From Mycobacterium sp. (GTDB lineage Bacteria > Actinomycetota > Actinomycetes > Mycobacteriales > Mycobacteriaceae), in the NCBI GenBank assembly GCA_003987775.1, contig RXJD01000050.1, positions 1 to 64,000 on the forward strand: a stretch of 64,000 nt of DNA, read 5' to 3'. The position numbers were made by a program, and so were the translations under genes. Below are positions 1 through 8,264 of this stretch, in pieces. Within the stretch, counting starts at the first letter, position 1, and every line of letters starts with the position of its first letter. The notes below the pieces were generated by a model. The model saw nothing but the letters and a program-made list of their open reading frames with translations. It was not told the origin of the DNA and did no database searches.

Positions 1-1472
1 AGGTCGGCGGGGCGATTGGTGCTGGTGGCCAGGTTGGTGGCGCGATTGGTGCTGGTGGTCAGGTTGGTGGCGCCGTGGGCGCCGGCGCCCAAGCCGGTGG
101 CGCGGTCGCTGGTGGCCTGGGCGGCGGCATTGGTGGTGCTGTCGGTGGTCAGGCCGGCGGTGCGATTGGCGGCGGCTTGGGTGGCGCCGTGGGGGCCGGC
201 GCCCAGGCTGGGGGAGCTCTAGGTGCCGGCGCGCAGGCTGGCGGTGTGCTCGGTGGTGGCCTCGGCGGTGGAATCGCCGCTGGTGGTCAGGCCGGCGCGG
301 CTGCCGGTGCGCAAGCCGGTCTCGCCGGTCAGGCCGGTCTCGCCGGTCAGGCCGGTCTCGCCGGTCAGGCCGGCATCGCTGGCCAAGCGGGTCTCGCTGG
401 CCAGGCCGGCATGGCCGGTCAGGCGGGTCTCGCGGGCCAGGCAGGCCTTTCCAGCCAAGCGGGTCTTGCCAGCCAGGCGGCACTTGGTGGACACGCCGCC
501 ACCGCAGGCAGCATCGCGGGCGCCGGCGGCCAGGCGGGATTGATCGCCAGTGAAGGCGCGGCGCTGAACGGCGCTGCCACGCCCCACGTCGCGGGACCGA
601 TGGGGGGTGTCGGCGTGGGTGGCCAGGCCGGCGCAGCCGGCGGCGCGGGGCTCGGCATCGGTGGCGGCGGAAACACCCCGCTGGCCGGTCACCCGTCGCC
701 GCAGCCCGTCGGCGTCTCCGGTGCCGCTGGCGCCGGTGCCGGCGCGCAGGCCGGTCCCGGCGGCATCGCGGCCGCGGGAGCGGGCGGCGGCTCCGTGGCC
801 ACCGGACCCGGTGCCGCGGCAACCGGACCGGGCGCCGCAGCCACCGGACCCGGCGGTGTCGCGACCGGGCCCGGCGCCCACGGTGGTGCCGGGGCCGGTG
901 GACACGGCGACATCCTCGGCCAGGAAGGCACGACGCTCGGTGGCGGTGTCGGCGCGGGTGGCGCGGGTGCGGGCGGGGTCAACCCCGGAGGTACCGGCGC
1001 AGGTGCTGGCGCGGGCGCGGGTGCGGGTGCGGGTGCTGGTGCCGGCGGGGGTGTCACCCCGGGCGACCACAACCCGACCTTCCCGTCCGGTCAGGGACCC
1101 GTCATCACCGGCGGCGGTGCCGGCACCGGCGGCACGACACCTCCGGCCGGCGGTGGCCACGGCCCGGTCATCCAGACGCCGGGTGGACAGGGCGGCGCAG
1201 GTACCGGCCATGGCGGTGCGAACCCGCCGGTGATCAACACGCCGCACACGCCTGCCCCGCAGGCGGACACGCCCGCGCCGACTCACCCGGCTCCGGCCGA
1301 CCACGGCCCGGTGTTCACGCCGCAGCAGCACCAGCCGGTTGAGCAGCCGCAGCCGACGCACCACGAGCCGCAGAGCCCGTCGGTGTTCGGCCACGACCCG
1401 GCTCCGCACACCCCGCCCGCGCACACCGAACCGCCGGCGTCGCACGGTCCGGCCGACCACCACGGGTTCTGA
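1..1472 (+). CDS. iniB: IniB, isoniazid-inducible Gly/Ala-rich protein (5' partial)
   Basis: The reading frame is open from base 3 to the TGA at 1470-1472, giving 489 codons with no N-terminus, so the gene starts left of the window. The product is almost wholly Gly, Ala and Gln with motifs such as GGAVGAGAQAGG. A hexapeptide run of the GQAGLA type lies at about bases 315-480, and the C-terminal 100 residues are Pro/His-rich. Composition plus position directly before two dynamin-like GTPases identifies IniB, the first gene of the isoniazid- and ethambutol-induced iniBAC operon. M. tuberculosis IniB is about 479 residues in total, so this copy is longer even without its start. Its biochemical role is unknown; cell-wall association is inferred from the family. 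The promoter is outside the window. Confidence 0.88.
   Translation, partial: VGGAIGAGGQVGGAIGAGGQVGGAVGAGAQAGGAVAGGLGGGIGGAVGGQAGGAIGGGLGGAVGAGAQAGGALGAGAQAGGVLGGGLGGGIAAGGQAGAAAGAQAGLAGQAGLAGQAGLAGQAGIAGQAGLAGQAGMAGQAGLAGQAGLSSQAGLASQAALGGHAATAGSIAGAGGQAGLIASEGAALNGAATPHVAGPMGGVGVGGQAGAAGGAGLGIGGGGNTPLAGHPSPQPVGVSGAAGAGAGAQAGPGGIAAAGAGGGSVATGPGAAATGPGAAATGPGGVATGPGAHGGAGAGGHGDILGQEGTTLGGGVGAGGAGAGGVNPGGTGAGAGAGAGAGAGAGAGGGVTPGDHNPTFPSGQGPVITGGGAGTGGTTPPAGGGHGPVIQTPGGQGGAGTGHGGANPPVINTPHTPAPQADTPAPTHPAPADHGPVFTPQQHQPVEQPQPTHHEPQSPSVFGHDPAPHTPPAHTEPPASHGPADHHGF
315..480 (+). repeat. 18-bp tandem repeat inside iniB
   Basis: Near-identical 18-base units of the type GCCGGTCTCGCCGGTCAG run in tandem, each coding for one GQAGLA-like hexapeptide. 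The first three are almost perfect and later ones carry substitutions (GIA, GMA, GLS). Every unit is in frame, so gain or loss of units would change protein length without breaking the gene. Confidence 0.8.
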
Positions 1473-1491
1473 TCGACAGAACCGAACCAAT

Positions 1492-1523
1492 CCGGCGGGG
1501 ACCATCATGGTCCCCGCCGGTTT
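1492..1523 (+). terminator. Long hairpin between iniB and iniA
   Basis: A perfect 14-base inverted repeat (arms 1492-1505 and 1507-1520, one central base) is followed by TTTG. It starts 20 bases after the iniB stop. It looks like an attenuating intrinsic terminator or an mRNA-processing hairpin that would set lower iniA/iniC than iniB output. That function is inferred. Confidence 0.55.
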
Positions 1524-1576
1524 GTCCGCATACCTTGATCTGACAGACCGCGACCGGAAGAAAGTGGGGCAGCACG

Positions 1577-3418
1577 GTGACACAACCCGATGACCCGCGT
1601 CGGGTCAGCGTGATCGTGGAACTGATCGATCACACGATCGCCCTTGCCGAGCTGCACAAACGCGGTGATCTGGTGGAACGGCTGCGCCGGGCCAGGCAGC
1701 GGATCACCGACCCCAACATCCGCGTCGTCATTGCCGGGCAGCTCAAGCAAGGCAAGAGCCAGCTGCTCAACTCCCTGCTGAATCTGCCGGTCGCCCGGGT
1801 GGGTGACGACGAAGCCACGGTGGTGATCACCGTCGTCAGCTACAGCGCGCAGCCGTCGGCCCGGCTCGTCCTCGCCGCGGGACCCAACGGCGAAACGACG
1901 ACCGTCGACATCCCGGTCGAGGACATCAATGCTGATCTGCGCCGGGCGCCCCAGGCCACCGGACGGCAAGTGCTGCGGGTCGAGATAGGCGCGCCCAGCC
2001 CGTTGCTGCAGGGCGGCCTGGTGTTCATCGACACCCCCGGCGTGGGCGGTCACGGGCAGCCGCACCTCTCGGCGACCCTCGGTCTGCTGCCCGATGCCGA
2101 CGCGATGCTCATGGTGAGCGACGCCAGTCAGGAGTTCACCGAACCCGAGATGTGGTTCCTGCACAAGGCGCACCAGATCTGCCCGGTCGGGGTGATCGTT
2201 GCAACCAAGACCGACCTGTATCCGCACTGGCGCCAGGTCGTCAACGCCAACGCCAATCACCTGCAGCGCGCCCGGGTGCCGTTGCCGATCATCCCGGTCT
2301 CGTCGCTGCTGCGCAGCCACGCGGTGAGTCTCAACGATAAGGAACTCAACGACGAGTCCAATTTCCCGGCCGTGGTCAAATTCCTGAGCGAAAAGGTGCT
2401 CACCCGCGAAAACGACCGGGTGCGTGACGAGGTGCTCAACGACATCCGCTCTGCCGCAGACCAATTGACCATGGCGGCAGGATCGGAACTGTCGTCGGTC
2501 AACGATCCCGGCCTGCGCGATCGACTGGCAAGTGATCTGCAGCGACGCAAGCGCGACGCCGAAAATGCCCTGCAGGCCACCGCGCTGTGGCAGCAGGTGC
2601 TCACCGACGGCTTCACCGATGTGAGCAATGACGTCGACCACGATCTGCGGGCACGCTTCCGTGCCGTTACCGACGAGATCGAGAAACGCATCGATTCGTG
2701 CGACCCCACTCTGCATTGGGCGGAAATCGGCGCCGAAGCGGAGGACGCGATCGCCACCGCGGTCGGCGACAACTTCGTCTGGGCATACCAGCGTTCGGCT
2801 GCCCTGGCCGACGACGTCGCCCGCTCTTTCGCCGATGCCGGCCTGAACTCGGTGATGTCGCCGGAACTGACGTCGCGCCTGATGGCCACCGACTTCGATT
2901 CCCTCAAGGCGCTGGCCGAGCTCGAATCCAAGCCGCAGGGCAAGGGACAGAAAGCCCTCTCGGGGCTCCGGGGTTCCTACGGCGGTGTGGTGATGATCGG
3001 CATGCTGTCTTCGGTGGCCGGACTCGGTCTGTTCAACCCGGTGTCGGTGGGCGCCGGGCTCTTGCTCGGCCGCATGGCCTACAAGGAGGAGAAGCAGAGC
3101 CGGCTGCTGCGGGCCCGCGCCGAAGCCAAGGCGAATGTCCGGCGTTTCGTCGACGAGGTCTCCTTCGTCGTCGGCAAGGAGTCCCGCGACCGGCTCAAAA
3201 CGATCCACCGCAAGCTGCGCGACCATTACCGCGACATCGCCAACGAGCTGAGCCGCTCGCTCAACGAATCGCTGCAGGCAACCCTGACCGCTGCCCATCT
3301 GGAGGATGTGGAGCGTGACACCAGGGTGCGCGAACTGGAGCGGCAACTGGATATTCTGCGTCAGGTCGTCGAAAACCTGGACAAGCTGCGGCAACCGGCC
3401 ACCATAGGACGAGCGTGA
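1577..3418 (+). CDS. iniA: IniA, bacterial dynamin-like GTPase
   Basis: IniA is a membrane-remodelling dynamin-family GTPase induced by cell-wall inhibitors. The 613-residue product shows a G1 P-loop GQLKQGKS at residues 54-61, G3 DTPG at 152-155 and G4 TKTD at 210-213. A helical stalk follows, with a hydrophobic Gly-rich hairpin around residues 470-500 that fits a membrane-inserting paddle. The GTG start at 1577 lies behind a purine-rich stretch (GGAAGAAAG) and gives the family's usual N-terminus. It sits 104 bases after iniB and overlaps iniC by 4 bases (GTGA), so translational coupling of the two GTPases is likely. The structural role comes from work on mycobacterial IniA; the motifs are read directly here. 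Confidence 0.95.
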   Translation: MTQPDDPRRVSVIVELIDHTIALAELHKRGDLVERLRRARQRITDPNIRVVIAGQLKQGKSQLLNSLLNLPVARVGDDEATVVITVVSYSAQPSARLVLAAGPNGETTTVDIPVEDINADLRRAPQATGRQVLRVEIGAPSPLLQGGLVFIDTPGVGGHGQPHLSATLGLLPDADAMLMVSDASQEFTEPEMWFLHKAHQICPVGVIVATKTDLYPHWRQVVNANANHLQRARVPLPIIPVSSLLRSHAVSLNDKELNDESNFPAVVKFLSEKVLTRENDRVRDEVLNDIRSAADQLTMAAGSELSSVNDPGLRDRLASDLQRRKRDAENALQATALWQQVLTDGFTDVSNDVDHDLRARFRAVTDEIEKRIDSCDPTLHWAEIGAEAEDAIATAVGDNFVWAYQRSAALADDVARSFADAGLNSVMSPELTSRLMATDFDSLKALAELESKPQGKGQKALSGLRGSYGGVVMIGMLSSVAGLGLFNPVSVGAGLLLGRMAYKEEKQSRLLRARAEAKANVRRFVDEVSFVVGKESRDRLKTIHRKLRDHYRDIANELSRSLNESLQATLTAAHLEDVERDTRVRELERQLDILRQVVENLDKLRQPATIGRA

Positions 3419-4905
3419 GCACAAGTGATCGGGTCCGCGCCATCCTGGGCGGAACCATCCAGGCTTATCGGGGTGAACCGGCCTACCGGCAACGCCCGGA
3501 CGTCTTCCACGAGTTGGAACGGATCGGCGCGCGGCTCAACGAGCCGATTCGGATCGCACTTGCGGGCACCCTCAAGGCGGGCAAGTCCACCCTGGTCAAC
3601 GCGCTGGTCGGCGATGATATCGCACCGACGGACGCGACCGAGGCAACCAGGATCGTGACCTGGTTCCGGCACGGGCCGACGCCGAAAGTCACCGCGATCC
3701 ACCAGGGCGGGCGGCGCAGCAACGTGCCGATCACCCATCGCGACGGCCTGAGTTTCGACCTGCGCACCCTCAATCCGGTGGAGGTGGCCCACCTGGATGT
3801 CGAGTGGCCGGCCCAGGAGCTGACGCAGGCCACCATCATCGACACTCCGGGCACGTCCTCGTTGACGCGGGATGCCTCCGAGCGCACGCTCCGACTGCTC
3901 GTTCCTCCGGACGGGGTGCCGCGAGTCGACGCGGTGGTGTTCCTGCTGCGCACGCTCAACGCGGCCGACATCGCGTTGCTCAAGCAGATCGGTGGTCTGG
4001 TGGGCGGTTCGGCCGGGGCGCTGGGCATCATCGGAGTGGCATCGCGGGCGGACGAGATCGGCGCTGGCCGCATCGATGCGATGCTGTCGGCCAACGACGT
4101 CGCCCGACGGTTCACCAGCGAGATGAACCAGACCGGGATCTGTCAGGCGGTGGTGCCGGTGTCGGGACTGCTCGCGATGACCGCGCGCACGCTGCGCCAG
4201 AGCGAATTCGTCGCGTTGCAGAAGCTCGCCGCATCCGACGCCACCGAGCTCAACCGAGCGCTGCTGAGCGTGGACCGCTTCGTGCGTCCGGACAGCCCGC
4301 TGCCGGTGGACGCGGCGACCCGTGCGCATCTGCTGGAGCGGTTCGGCATGTTCGGCATCCGCATCTCGATCGCGGTGCTGGCGGCCGGGGTCGCGGACGC
4401 GTCCGGACTGGCTAACGAACTGCTCGAGCGCAGCGGCCTGGTGACGTTGCGTAGTGTCATCGACCAGCAGTTCGCGCAGCGCTCCGACATGCTCAAGGCG
4501 CACACGGCGCTGGTGTCTTTACGCCGGTTCGTCGAGTCACATCCGGTGCTGGCCACGCCGTACGTGATCGCCGACATCGACCCCCTGCTGGCCGATACCC
4601 ACGCGTTCGAAGAACTACGACTCTTGAGTCAGTTGTCCTCTCGCACAACGACTTTGAAGGAAGCCGACGTGGTGCTGCTGCGCCGGATCATCGGCGGTGC
4701 GGGCACCGCGCCGGCCAGCAGGCTCGGTCTCGATCCGCAGGTATGCCAGGCCAATCCCCAGGAGGTCTCGCGGGCGGCTTTCGCCGCGGCACAACATTGG
4801 CGCCGTCGGGCCGAGCACCCGCTCAACGACCCTTTCACCACCAGGGCCTGCCGTGCGGCAGTCCGCAGCGCCGAGGCGCTGCTCACCGAGTTCCCGGGTC
4901 GCTAA
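3415..4905 (+). CDS. iniC: IniC, bacterial dynamin-like GTPase
   Basis: This is the second dynamin-like GTPase of the operon, 496 residues, and a probable heteromeric partner of IniA. The G1 P-loop GTLKAGKS is at residues 51-58 and DTPG at 143-146. The G4 position appears as SRAD in a GVASRADE context rather than the usual NKxD/TKxD, so guanine specificity may be relaxed. The GTG start overlaps the iniA stop by 4 bases. The stop codon overlaps that of the convergent Hsp70-like gene by 4 bases, leaving no room for a conventional terminator between them. IniC lacks the strongly hydrophobic paddle segment seen in IniA. Confidence 0.93.
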   Translation: MSTSDRVRAILGGTIQAYRGEPAYRQRPDVFHELERIGARLNEPIRIALAGTLKAGKSTLVNALVGDDIAPTDATEATRIVTWFRHGPTPKVTAIHQGGRRSNVPITHRDGLSFDLRTLNPVEVAHLDVEWPAQELTQATIIDTPGTSSLTRDASERTLRLLVPPDGVPRVDAVVFLLRTLNAADIALLKQIGGLVGGSAGALGIIGVASRADEIGAGRIDAMLSANDVARRFTSEMNQTGICQAVVPVSGLLAMTARTLRQSEFVALQKLAASDATELNRALLSVDRFVRPDSPLPVDAATRAHLLERFGMFGIRISIAVLAAGVADASGLANELLERSGLVTLRSVIDQQFAQRSDMLKAHTALVSLRRFVESHPVLATPYVIADIDPLLADTHAFEELRLLSQLSSRTTTLKEADVVLLRRIIGGAGTAPASRLGLDPQVCQANPQEVSRAAFAAAQHWRRRAEHPLNDPFTTRACRAAVRSAEALLTEFPGR

Positions 4906-6692
4906 CCCCCGGGGGCGGGAGCGGGCGCCGCGGTGGTGGGCGTCACCGGTGCCGCCGTCGTGGTAGGCGGCTTCTGGGTGGTCGTCGGCGGTGCCTGTGT
5001 GGTGGTCTGCTGCGTGGTGGTCGGTTGGGTCGTCGTCGGCTGAGTGGTCGTGGTCGTGGTGGTGGGCTGGGTGGTCGTCGTGGTCGTCGTCGTGGTCGAT
5101 GTCGTACTGGACGTGGTCGACGTCGTCGCCGAGGTGCTCGGTGGGGTGGTGGTGGTCGACGGGGTGGTGGTCACGGTGACAGGTGGCGGCGTGACCACCG
5201 TCTCCGTGGGGCTGTTGTCCGGCCCGGTCACGACGGTGGTGAAGGGCGGCGGCTGCGAGGTGGTGACGACCGGTTTGGCGTTGGTCGGGCGCAGGGTCAG
5301 CGCCAGCACGACGGCGAGGATGACGGCTGCGGCGGCGCCGGCCAGACTGAGCAGGATGGCCGGTCTGCGGTACCAGGGCGGGACCTCGGGCTCGCCTGCG
5401 TAGCGATCCTGCCGCGTGTCAGGGGGCGGGGGGCCGGGCGGGGGCTCGACCGGGCCGGTGTAGTCGGCGGGGCCGGTGTAGGGGACCGGCTCCATGCCCG
5501 TGCCGCTGTCTTCGGACCATGCCAGCGCCCGGTCGGTCTCCTGACGGGCGCTGTCGGAGAACGCTTCGGTGTCCACCGGCGCGGTCGGGGAAGCCAACGT
5601 CTCAGGACCGGTGGCGGCGCCGAGCATGCTTGTCGGCAGGCCGACGGCCGGGCCGATTCCGGTGGCTGCGCCGGCCGAGGCCGCTTGCGCGTCGCCGAGC
5701 GTCGCGGCCCCGATCGCCGCGGCGAACATCGGTTGCGCGGTAGAGAAGACCGGCACCCGCAGGCGTTCTGAGAGCCGCGTGGTGATCAGTGGAATGGCGG
5801 CCCCGCCGCCGACGATCGCGACCGCGGCCAGTTGCCCAATCCCGTTGCGCTGCAGTACATCTCCGATAGAACCGATGAACCGGTCCAGGGGTGGCGCGAT
5901 GAATTGTTCGAATTCGCTGCGGGTCAGCCGCTGATCACCGGTGCCGACGGTGGCCACCGTTGCGGCGGACAGCTGCTCCTTGGCGGCACGGCAGGCGCTC
6001 AGCATCCGCGTCACCGAACCCATCGACGTCGCGGTGTTGGATACGTCGCCGCCGCTGTCGACGCCGGGGGCGGTGGCCAACAGGTGATTCAGAGTCAGCT
6101 GGTCGAGGTCGTCACCGGAGAACTCGCTGTAGCGAACGGTGCTGCCGATCTGCTGAAGGTCCGATCCGGCGTTGGCCAGCGTGACGCTCGTGCCGCCGGC
6201 GCCGAAGTCGCACAGCGCGACGACGCCCTGCCGGGGGAACCCGGGCCGGGCTTTGACCGCCGCCAGCGCCGCGGTGGCGTCGGAGATCAGCGTCGGTGTG
6301 CCGCCATGCGCCGTCAGATCGGGTTGGGCGAACAGCTCCTGGCGCAGCGCGGCTACCTGATTGTCCGACCAGTACGCCGGGACGGCGACCGTGATCGGTC
6401 TGCCGTAGCCGACCGTGCGGGCCATCGCTTCCAATGCCTCGATGGTCAGGGCCTGCCCCAGGTACTTCGTCCCGTCGGCCGCCACCAGCGGCGCCGGATC
6501 ACCGACGCGCTCCACGAATCCGCGCAGTACCAGGCCGGGTTCGGTCAGATTCGGGTTTTCTTCAGGCAGCCCCACCTCGGATTGACGGTTCTCGAACAGC
6601 GTCACGACCGGGGTGCGGGAGACCGGGACGCTACCGGAGCGGGCAGCCACCAGGTTGGCCACTCCGATCGACAACCCGAGCGGCTCGCTCAT
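4902..6692 (-). CDS. Hsp70-like ATPase domain with one TM helix and Thr-rich outer tail
   Basis: The start at 6692 is chosen because GAAGGG sits about 7 bases upstream and it gives the Hsp70-like opening LGLSIGVANLVA; a start 18 codons further up has no better support. The product is 596 residues. Residues 1-330 form an actin/Hsp70-type nucleotide-binding domain, with phosphate loop DFGAGGTSV at 162-170 and adenosine motif VGGGAAIP at 294-301. There is no substrate-binding domain. A Pro-rich linker leads to WYRRP and a TM helix at about 444-467, then about 125 residues dominated by Thr and Pro ending in Ala/Pro. It resembles M. tuberculosis Rv0312 and Rv2264c. Function is unknown. The two downstream-tail genes next to it share this membrane and tail design. 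Confidence 0.8.
   Translation of the reverse strand: MSEPLGLSIGVANLVAARSGSVPVSRTPVVTLFENRQSEVGLPEENPNLTEPGLVLRGFVERVGDPAPLVAADGTKYLGQALTIEALEAMARTVGYGRPITVAVPAYWSDNQVAALRQELFAQPDLTAHGGTPTLISDATAALAAVKARPGFPRQGVVALCDFGAGGTSVTLANAGSDLQQIGSTVRYSEFSGDDLDQLTLNHLLATAPGVDSGGDVSNTATSMGSVTRMLSACRAAKEQLSAATVATVGTGDQRLTRSEFEQFIAPPLDRFIGSIGDVLQRNGIGQLAAVAIVGGGAAIPLITTRLSERLRVPVFSTAQPMFAAAIGAATLGDAQAASAGAATGIGPAVGLPTSMLGAATGPETLASPTAPVDTEAFSDSARQETDRALAWSEDSGTGMEPVPYTGPADYTGPVEPPPGPPPPDTRQDRYAGEPEVPPWYRRPAILLSLAGAAAAVILAVVLALTLRPTNAKPVVTTSQPPPFTTVVTGPDNSPTETVVTPPPVTVTTTPSTTTTPPSTSATTSTTSSTTSTTTTTTTTTQPTTTTTTTQPTTTQPTTTQQTTTQAPPTTTQKPPTTTAAPVTPTTAAPAPAPGG
4985..5200. repeat. GT-rich low-complexity tract coding a Thr-rich tail
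   Basis: Short irregular GGT/CGT/GTC repeats on the + strand code for runs of Thr on the minus strand, in the tail of the Hsp70-like gene. Simple repeats of this kind can slip in replication. Confidence 0.7.
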
Positions 6693-6776
6693 ATCCACAC
6701 CCTTCGTAAATCCCTTGTTTCGCTGCGGTCGGGGGCCGTTCCCCACCCTAGCCGTCGCGGACCGGGCGGGGCCGGG

Positions 6777-7334
6777 TCATAGTCCCGGCGGCAGATTGAT
6801 GACGGTGGGTATGGCCGGCAACGTGATCTGCGACGGCAGCCTGGGAATCGCGCCGGGTGCCGGGGAGTTGGCGGGCGTGGTGGTCGGCGATGCGGACGTC
6901 GTGGTCGGCGTCGTGGTCGTGGTGGTGGGCTCGGTCGTGGTGCTGGTTGTGGTCGTGGTCGTGGTCGTGGTGGTGGTGGTCGTGGTCGACGTGGTGGTGG
7001 TTGTGGTTGTTGTTGTGGTGGGCGCCGTCGTCGTCGTGGTCGTCGTCGCCGGGGCCACCGTGGTCACCGTGGTGGTCACTGTCGCCGGACTCGGTCGGCC
7101 GCGGGCGAGCAGCACGATTCCGTAGATGATCAGCGCGATCAACACCGCGATCAGCAGTCCCCATCCGACCAGGGCAAGTGGCTTACGCCAGCCGGGTGTG
7201 GGCTCAGGTTCCGGTTCGGGCGGGTATCCGCCACCGGCCGGCTGCCCGTACCCGCCGGCGCCGGGCCCGTAGCCGTAGTTGCCGTAGGCGGTCGGGTCGT
7301 TGGCGCCGTATTCAGGCGGGTCGTACCTGGTCAC
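6777..7334 (-). CDS. Single-pass membrane protein with Thr-rich outer tail
   Basis: The 185-residue product has a cytoplasmic N-terminus rich in Gly, Tyr and Pro. This is followed by GWRKP, one TM helix (LALVGWGLLIAVLIALIIYG), about 60 residues that are almost all Thr, and a C-terminal motif LPSQITLPAIPTVINLP. The next gene (7421-8128) has the same plan and a matching end (LPSTITVPGGPTITLPNLP), so the two are paralogues. The preceding Hsp70-like gene shares the juxtamembrane W-x-R-[RK]-P and Thr tail. No known domain is present. Probable surface exposure and O-mannosylation of the Thr tract are inferences. It lies on the same strand as its two neighbours with gaps of 84-86 bases. Confidence 0.72.
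   Translation of the reverse strand: MTRYDPPEYGANDPTAYGNYGYGPGAGGYGQPAGGGYPPEPEPEPTPGWRKPLALVGWGLLIAVLIALIIYGIVLLARGRPSPATVTTTVTTVAPATTTTTTTAPTTTTTTTTTTSTTTTTTTTTTTTTTSTTTEPTTTTTTPTTTSASPTTTPANSPAPGAIPRLPSQITLPAIPTVINLPPGL
6895..7080. repeat. GT-rich low-complexity tract coding a poly-Thr tail
   Basis: The + strand is an irregular run of GTG, GTC and GTT triplets. On the minus strand this is a nearly unbroken Thr tract. It is the longest of three such tracts in three adjacent genes. Confidence 0.75.
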
Positions 7335-7420
7335 GGGCGCCGACTGTATTCGCTAACCCCAGCGCCGCAGCCCAGCGCGCGCCGCCCGTGACCGATCAGC
7401 AATCAAACCTTGACCAAGTG

Positions 7421-8128
7421 CTAACGGGGCAGGTTGGGCAGGGTGATGGTGGGACCACCCGGAACGGTGATGGTCGACGGCAGCTGAGGCAGGTGCGGGC
7501 GGTGGCTCGGTTGCTGCGTCGGTTGCGATCCGGGTGGTTGGTTGCGCGGCGGGTTGGCCGGCGGAGCCGCGGTGGGCGTGGTCGTCGGTTCGCTGGTAGT
7601 CGTCGTCGGCTCGGTCGTGGTGGTGGTCGTGGTCGTCGTGGTGGTGGTCGAGGTCGTCGACGTCGACGTGGTGCCGGGAGCCGGGCCGTTGCTCTTGTCG
7701 CCGCCGAGCAGTTGGGTGACGCCGTAGGCGATCAGGGCGAGCAGGATCAGCACAAGGATCGCCCAGCCGATCAGCGTCACCGGCCTGCGGTACCAGGGCC
7801 GCGCCTCCTGATCGGAATCCTCGGCTCCGAGTTGGTCGTACTGCTCCGGCGCGATGCCCTCCGCAGTCGGCTGGTACTGCAGCGGCTGGCCGTGCGGCGA
7901 GTGCTCCACCGTCGGTTGGTTCTGTAGCGGCGTGCCGCCGGGTGGCGGAGGCCCCTCTACCGTCGGCTGATGCTGGGGACCGGGCGGCGGACCCTGGGGC
8001 GGCCGGCCGTAGGGAGGAGGTCCCTGGGGCGGCCCTCCCGGAGGCGGGCCCTGAGGGGGTTGTCCGCCGTAGCCGCCGTACTGGGTGGGCTGGTTGTTGA
8101 AGTCGTCTGGTGGGCCGTAACGTGCCAC
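7421..8128 (-). CDS. Single-pass membrane protein, Pro/Gln-rich N-terminus and Thr-rich outer tail
   Basis: The frame stays open a further 103 codons upstream, but the GTG at 8126-8128 gives VARYGPPDDF, matching the start TRYDPPEYG of the adjacent paralogue, so it is chosen (235 residues). The N-terminal 120 residues are low-complexity Pro, Gly and Gln, followed by WYRRP and a TM helix (LIGWAILVLILLALIAYG). A Thr/Glu/Ser-rich tail of about 70 residues then ends in LPSTITVPGGPTITLPNLP. The gene is the most upstream of three same-strand genes and is divergent from the hydrolase at 8265, with the likely promoter in the 136-base gap. The function is unknown. Confidence 0.72.
   Translation of the reverse strand: MARYGPPDDFNNQPTQYGGYGGQPPQGPPPGGPPQGPPPYGRPPQGPPPGPQHQPTVEGPPPPGGTPLQNQPTVEHSPHGQPLQYQPTAEGIAPEQYDQLGAEDSDQEARPWYRRPVTLIGWAILVLILLALIAYGVTQLLGGDKSNGPAPGTTSTSTTSTTTTTTTTTTTTEPTTTTSEPTTTPTAAPPANPPRNQPPGSQPTQQPSHRPHLPQLPSTITVPGGPTITLPNLPR
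7560..7675. repeat. GT-rich low-complexity tract coding a Thr-rich tail
   Basis: Irregular GTG/GTC triplet repeats code on the minus strand for the Thr tail of the 235-residue membrane protein. This is the third such tract within 3 kb. Confidence 0.7.
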
Positions 8129-8264
8129 GGTTCCGATGTTATAGGTCGGTGCGGACCGGCAAGGGCAGCGGGCGACGAACCTGGCGATGAATTTCCCGCA
8201 CCTGCGGTGTCTGCATGTGTAGACCCAGTTCTCGGAAGAATCCTTGGAAAGGATGTAATCGCCG

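Noticed and set aside
219-1583. Long minus-strand open frame opposite iniB, 454 codons
   Set aside because: Arg/Gly/Thr-rich shadow of the Gly/Ala-rich iniB sequence in high-GC DNA; no family resemblance.
1505-3424. 639-codon minus-strand open frame antisense to iniA
   Set aside because: Arises from GC-rich third positions; the + strand has intact dynamin motifs and the antisense product resembles nothing.
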